64,000 nucleotides of DNA from Struthidea cinerea (lineage: Eukaryota; Chordata; Aves; Passeriformes; Corcoracidae). Each line of letters starts with the position of its first letter. The stretch's first letter is position 1. The notes under the pieces are model-generated. The model was given only the letters and a program-made list of their open reading frames with translations, was not told where the DNA came from and searched no databases. Shown one piece after another: positions 62,867-64,000 of this stretch. Both the position numbers and the translations under genes were made by a program. The DNA lies in the NCBI GenBank assembly GCA_013397865.1, contig VZTI01001819.1, positions 931,198 to 995,197 of the forward strand, written 5' to 3'.

Positions 62867-62875
62867 TTTATAAGG
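62867..62875 (+). promoter_or_regulatory. ERV LTR TATA box
   Basis: TTTATAAGG in the LTR, about 49 bases before AATAAA. Transcription would be expected to start about 25-30 bases downstream, near 'ccagggctctcggtccctgg'. Confidence 0.65.
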
Positions 62876-62923
62876 CTGAGAAACCCCTTTCCAGGGCTCT
62901 CGGTCCCTGGTAACCCTGAGGAG

Positions 62924-62929
62924 AATAAA
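62924..62929 (+). terminator. ERV LTR poly(A) signal
   Basis: AATAAA after the predicted start site, so inside R, with a cleavage site likely near the 'ttggacacc' that follows. Confidence 0.65.
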
Positions 62930-63148
62930 CTTTCTTGGACACCATACCGAGGCCCCTCCTCCCTCCTTGCCTCTGCCGTCGCACGCAGACCGTCTTGCGG
63001 CGAGAGAGCTCCTCCCTACACGGCAGGAACTACCCTGTCTTGCAGCCTGCAGGAGCTTTGCCTGCCACGGCAGGACCTGGTGCGCCTGGGTCTCAGGACG
63101 GCCGCTAACCCGTCGCTGTGGGCGAACGGGCCACCTAGCAGCGACAGC

Positions 63149-63166
63149 TGGCACTCAACTTGGGGC
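63149..63166 (+). promoter_or_regulatory. ERV primer-binding site, tRNA-Lys-like
   Basis: TGGCACTCAACTTGGGGC, two bases after the LTR CA. It matches the tRNA-Lys(1,2) primer site TGGCGCCCAACGTGGGGC at 15 of 18 positions, which points to an ERVK/betaretrovirus-like lineage. Another tRNA cannot be excluded. Confidence 0.7.
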
Positions 63167-63315
63167 CCCTCTTTCAATAAGAGGGGACACGAAATGGACG
63201 TCCTTGTCCCTTGAGTGTCTGCTGCCCCTGGGCATAGCTCACCACTTTCTGGTTGGTGGGGGTCCCAGGGGAGACCGGCAACCCTCTAAGAAGCAGAGGT
63301 TCAGTCTAAGGTGGA

Positions 63316-63405
63316 GGACCTTGCCTACAGCTTTAAGTTCCAAGGCCAGCCACTAGATTTTNGGACCTTGCCTACAGCTTTAAGTTCCAGGGTCAGCCAC
63401 TGTTT
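63316..63405 (+). repeat. Direct duplication of about 46 bp around a single N
   Basis: GGACCTTGCCTACAGCTTTA starts at 63316 and again at 63363. The copies run about 46 bases each with a few differences near their ends, and are separated by the lone N at 63362. This may be an unmerged contig overlap and not a biological repeat. Confidence 0.85.
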
Positions 63406-63409
63406 TTTG

Positions 63410-63415
63410 GTAAGT
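63410..63415 (+). promoter_or_regulatory. Candidate ERV leader splice donor
   Basis: TTTTTG|GTAAGTAAC, close to the U1 consensus. A weaker candidate, TGTAG|GTGAGG, lies at about 63680. In retroviruses a leader donor makes subgenomic env mRNA. Confidence 0.5.
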
Positions 63416-63484
63416 AACTCCCCTGATTTTCTGAGCAATTCTCCCCAAAACATTCGTGCTCTTCCAGACACCCATTTTATTCCT

Positions 63485-63571
63485 GAGGCAGAGAAACTGC
63501 CGCTTTAACTTCCGAGGCAGAAAAACTGCCGTTTTAACTTTCGGGGCACAAAAGCTGCCACTTTCTAGTGG
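63485..63571 (+). repeat. Three 29-bp tandem units, each with a small stem-loop
   Basis: Units start at 63485, 63514 and 63543. The stem-loops begin at 63487, 63516 and 63545, exactly 29 bases apart: GGCAG-agaaa-CTGCC, GGCAG-aaaaa-CTGCC, and GGCA-7 nt-TGCC. They are separated by 'gctttaacttcc'-type spacers in the first two. The position in an ERV leader suggests an RNA-structural role such as packaging or dimerisation, but that is inference. Confidence 0.7.
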
Positions 63572-64000
63572 TGTCTGGAGTTTATAGGGTCGAGGGAGGG
63601 GAATGCTCCTTTCTTTAGTGGGGATGTTCTTTTAGCTGATCCCTGGGCCCTTTTCTTTAAGTTTTTCCTTTTGCTGTAGGTGAGGGTGGAGTCGGTGCTG
63701 CAGTCATTTGTTTTTTGCTTCTTTGTATTTGACTGCACACCAGAAGGGGGTTGTTCTCCAAGTTGTGGGTGCCCTTGTTTGGGGAAAATTTTATTTTGTT
63801 GGGATGGATTTAAGATCTTTTACTCCTTCGTTATTCGAGTATTTTCTTTGTTCAGTTTCGATGAGGGACTTTGGGAAGTGGTTGTTTGTTTTGTGGGTTG
63901 GAGGAGAATTTTATTGTTTATTTGAAATTATTACTAACTGTGTTATTTCTAGGGACAGTTCGGGACACCAGTTAAAGATCCCTTTCCCTTTTTCCTTCCC

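Larger units (their letters stand above)
62535..63146 (+). mobile_element. 5' LTR of an endogenous retrovirus (612 bp)
   Basis: Starts TGTTGCGG and ends AGCGACA, giving imperfect terminal inverted repeats (TGTTGC against TGTCGC). U3 has several ATTGG (inverted CCAAT) motifs and a TATA box (TTTATAAGG, 62867-62875). AATAAA lies at 62924-62929, followed by a C/T-rich U5. A primer-binding site follows two bases after the LTR, so this is the 5' LTR of an element that continues beyond the window. The other LTR and the target duplication cannot be seen. Confidence 0.85.
63147..64000 (+). mobile_element. ERV untranslated leader (element continues off the window)
   Basis: Follows the LTR and holds a primer-binding site, two splice-donor-like sites, a duplicated segment around a single N and an array of stem-loops. 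No gag-like reading frame is recognisable before 64000, so the leader is long (over 850 bases, although the duplicated segment may be an assembly artefact) or gag starts beyond the edge. Confidence 0.7.

Noticed and set aside
62504..63214. 236-codon plus-strand open frame
   Set aside because: It spans the CR1 tail, the whole ERV LTR and the primer-binding site. It is a chance frame in pyrimidine-rich regulatory DNA, not a gene.
1..64000. CRISPR arrays, operons or prokaryotic mobile elements
   Set aside because: No regularly spaced repeat-spacer array, no ribosome binding sites ahead of long genes, and clear vertebrate exon-intron structure throughout.

Overview
The window is vertebrate nuclear DNA and almost certainly from a bird. 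Non-coding sequence contains many CR1 LINE fragments with the avian 3' end (ATTCTRTG-type tail, read in antisense as cacagaatggtttgggttgg). It also has avian-type ERV LTRs, introns of only 0.7-7 kb, and one widely spaced vertebrate gene with canonical GT-AG splice sites. No prokaryotic features are present. The species cannot be fixed from the window alone.

The only gene I can support is FBXO25, on the minus strand. Nine coding exons between 32335 (ATG) and 5363 (stop) join in frame to a 361-residue F-box protein, the substrate-recognition subunit of an SCF ubiquitin ligase. All exon phases match, all introns are GT-AG, and no frameshift or internal stop is seen. The first coding exon has an acceptor just upstream of its ATG, so at least one 5' non-coding exon lies further upstream. 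It probably sits in or near a 972-base assembly gap (35220-36191) flanked by GC-rich sequence and a 38-40 bp GC-rich minisatellite.

Layout. 1-5362: downstream flank with a CR1 fragment and the probable 3' UTR. 5363-32343: FBXO25 exons and introns, with CR1 copies at 9.8 and 29.7 kb, a solo LTR at 30.6 kb and a small GC-rich patch at 15.0 kb. 32344-36810: upstream intron/promoter zone with a 1.3 kb CR1 that keeps part of the reverse-transcriptase C-terminus, the gap and the minisatellite. 36811-62534: about 26 kb with no recognisable gene. It holds an old LTR joined to a CR1 (37.9-38.9 kb), a possible internally deleted mini-LTR (43.7 kb), a second copy of the 367-bp solo LTR (50.4 kb), CR1 fragments (52.8, 58.5, 62.0 kb) and an ERVL-like solo LTR (55.1 kb). 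62535-64000: the 5' LTR and leader of an ERV running off the window edge, with a primer-binding site, splice donors and a 29-bp-periodic array of small stem-loops.

The most useful leads are this 62.5 kb ERV leader, the pair of solo LTRs with perfect but different 6-bp target duplications, the GC-rich gap at the likely FBXO25 promoter, and a probable unmerged contig join at a single N (63362). I found no convincing new multi-gene system. All family assignments are from reading the sequence, without database searches.
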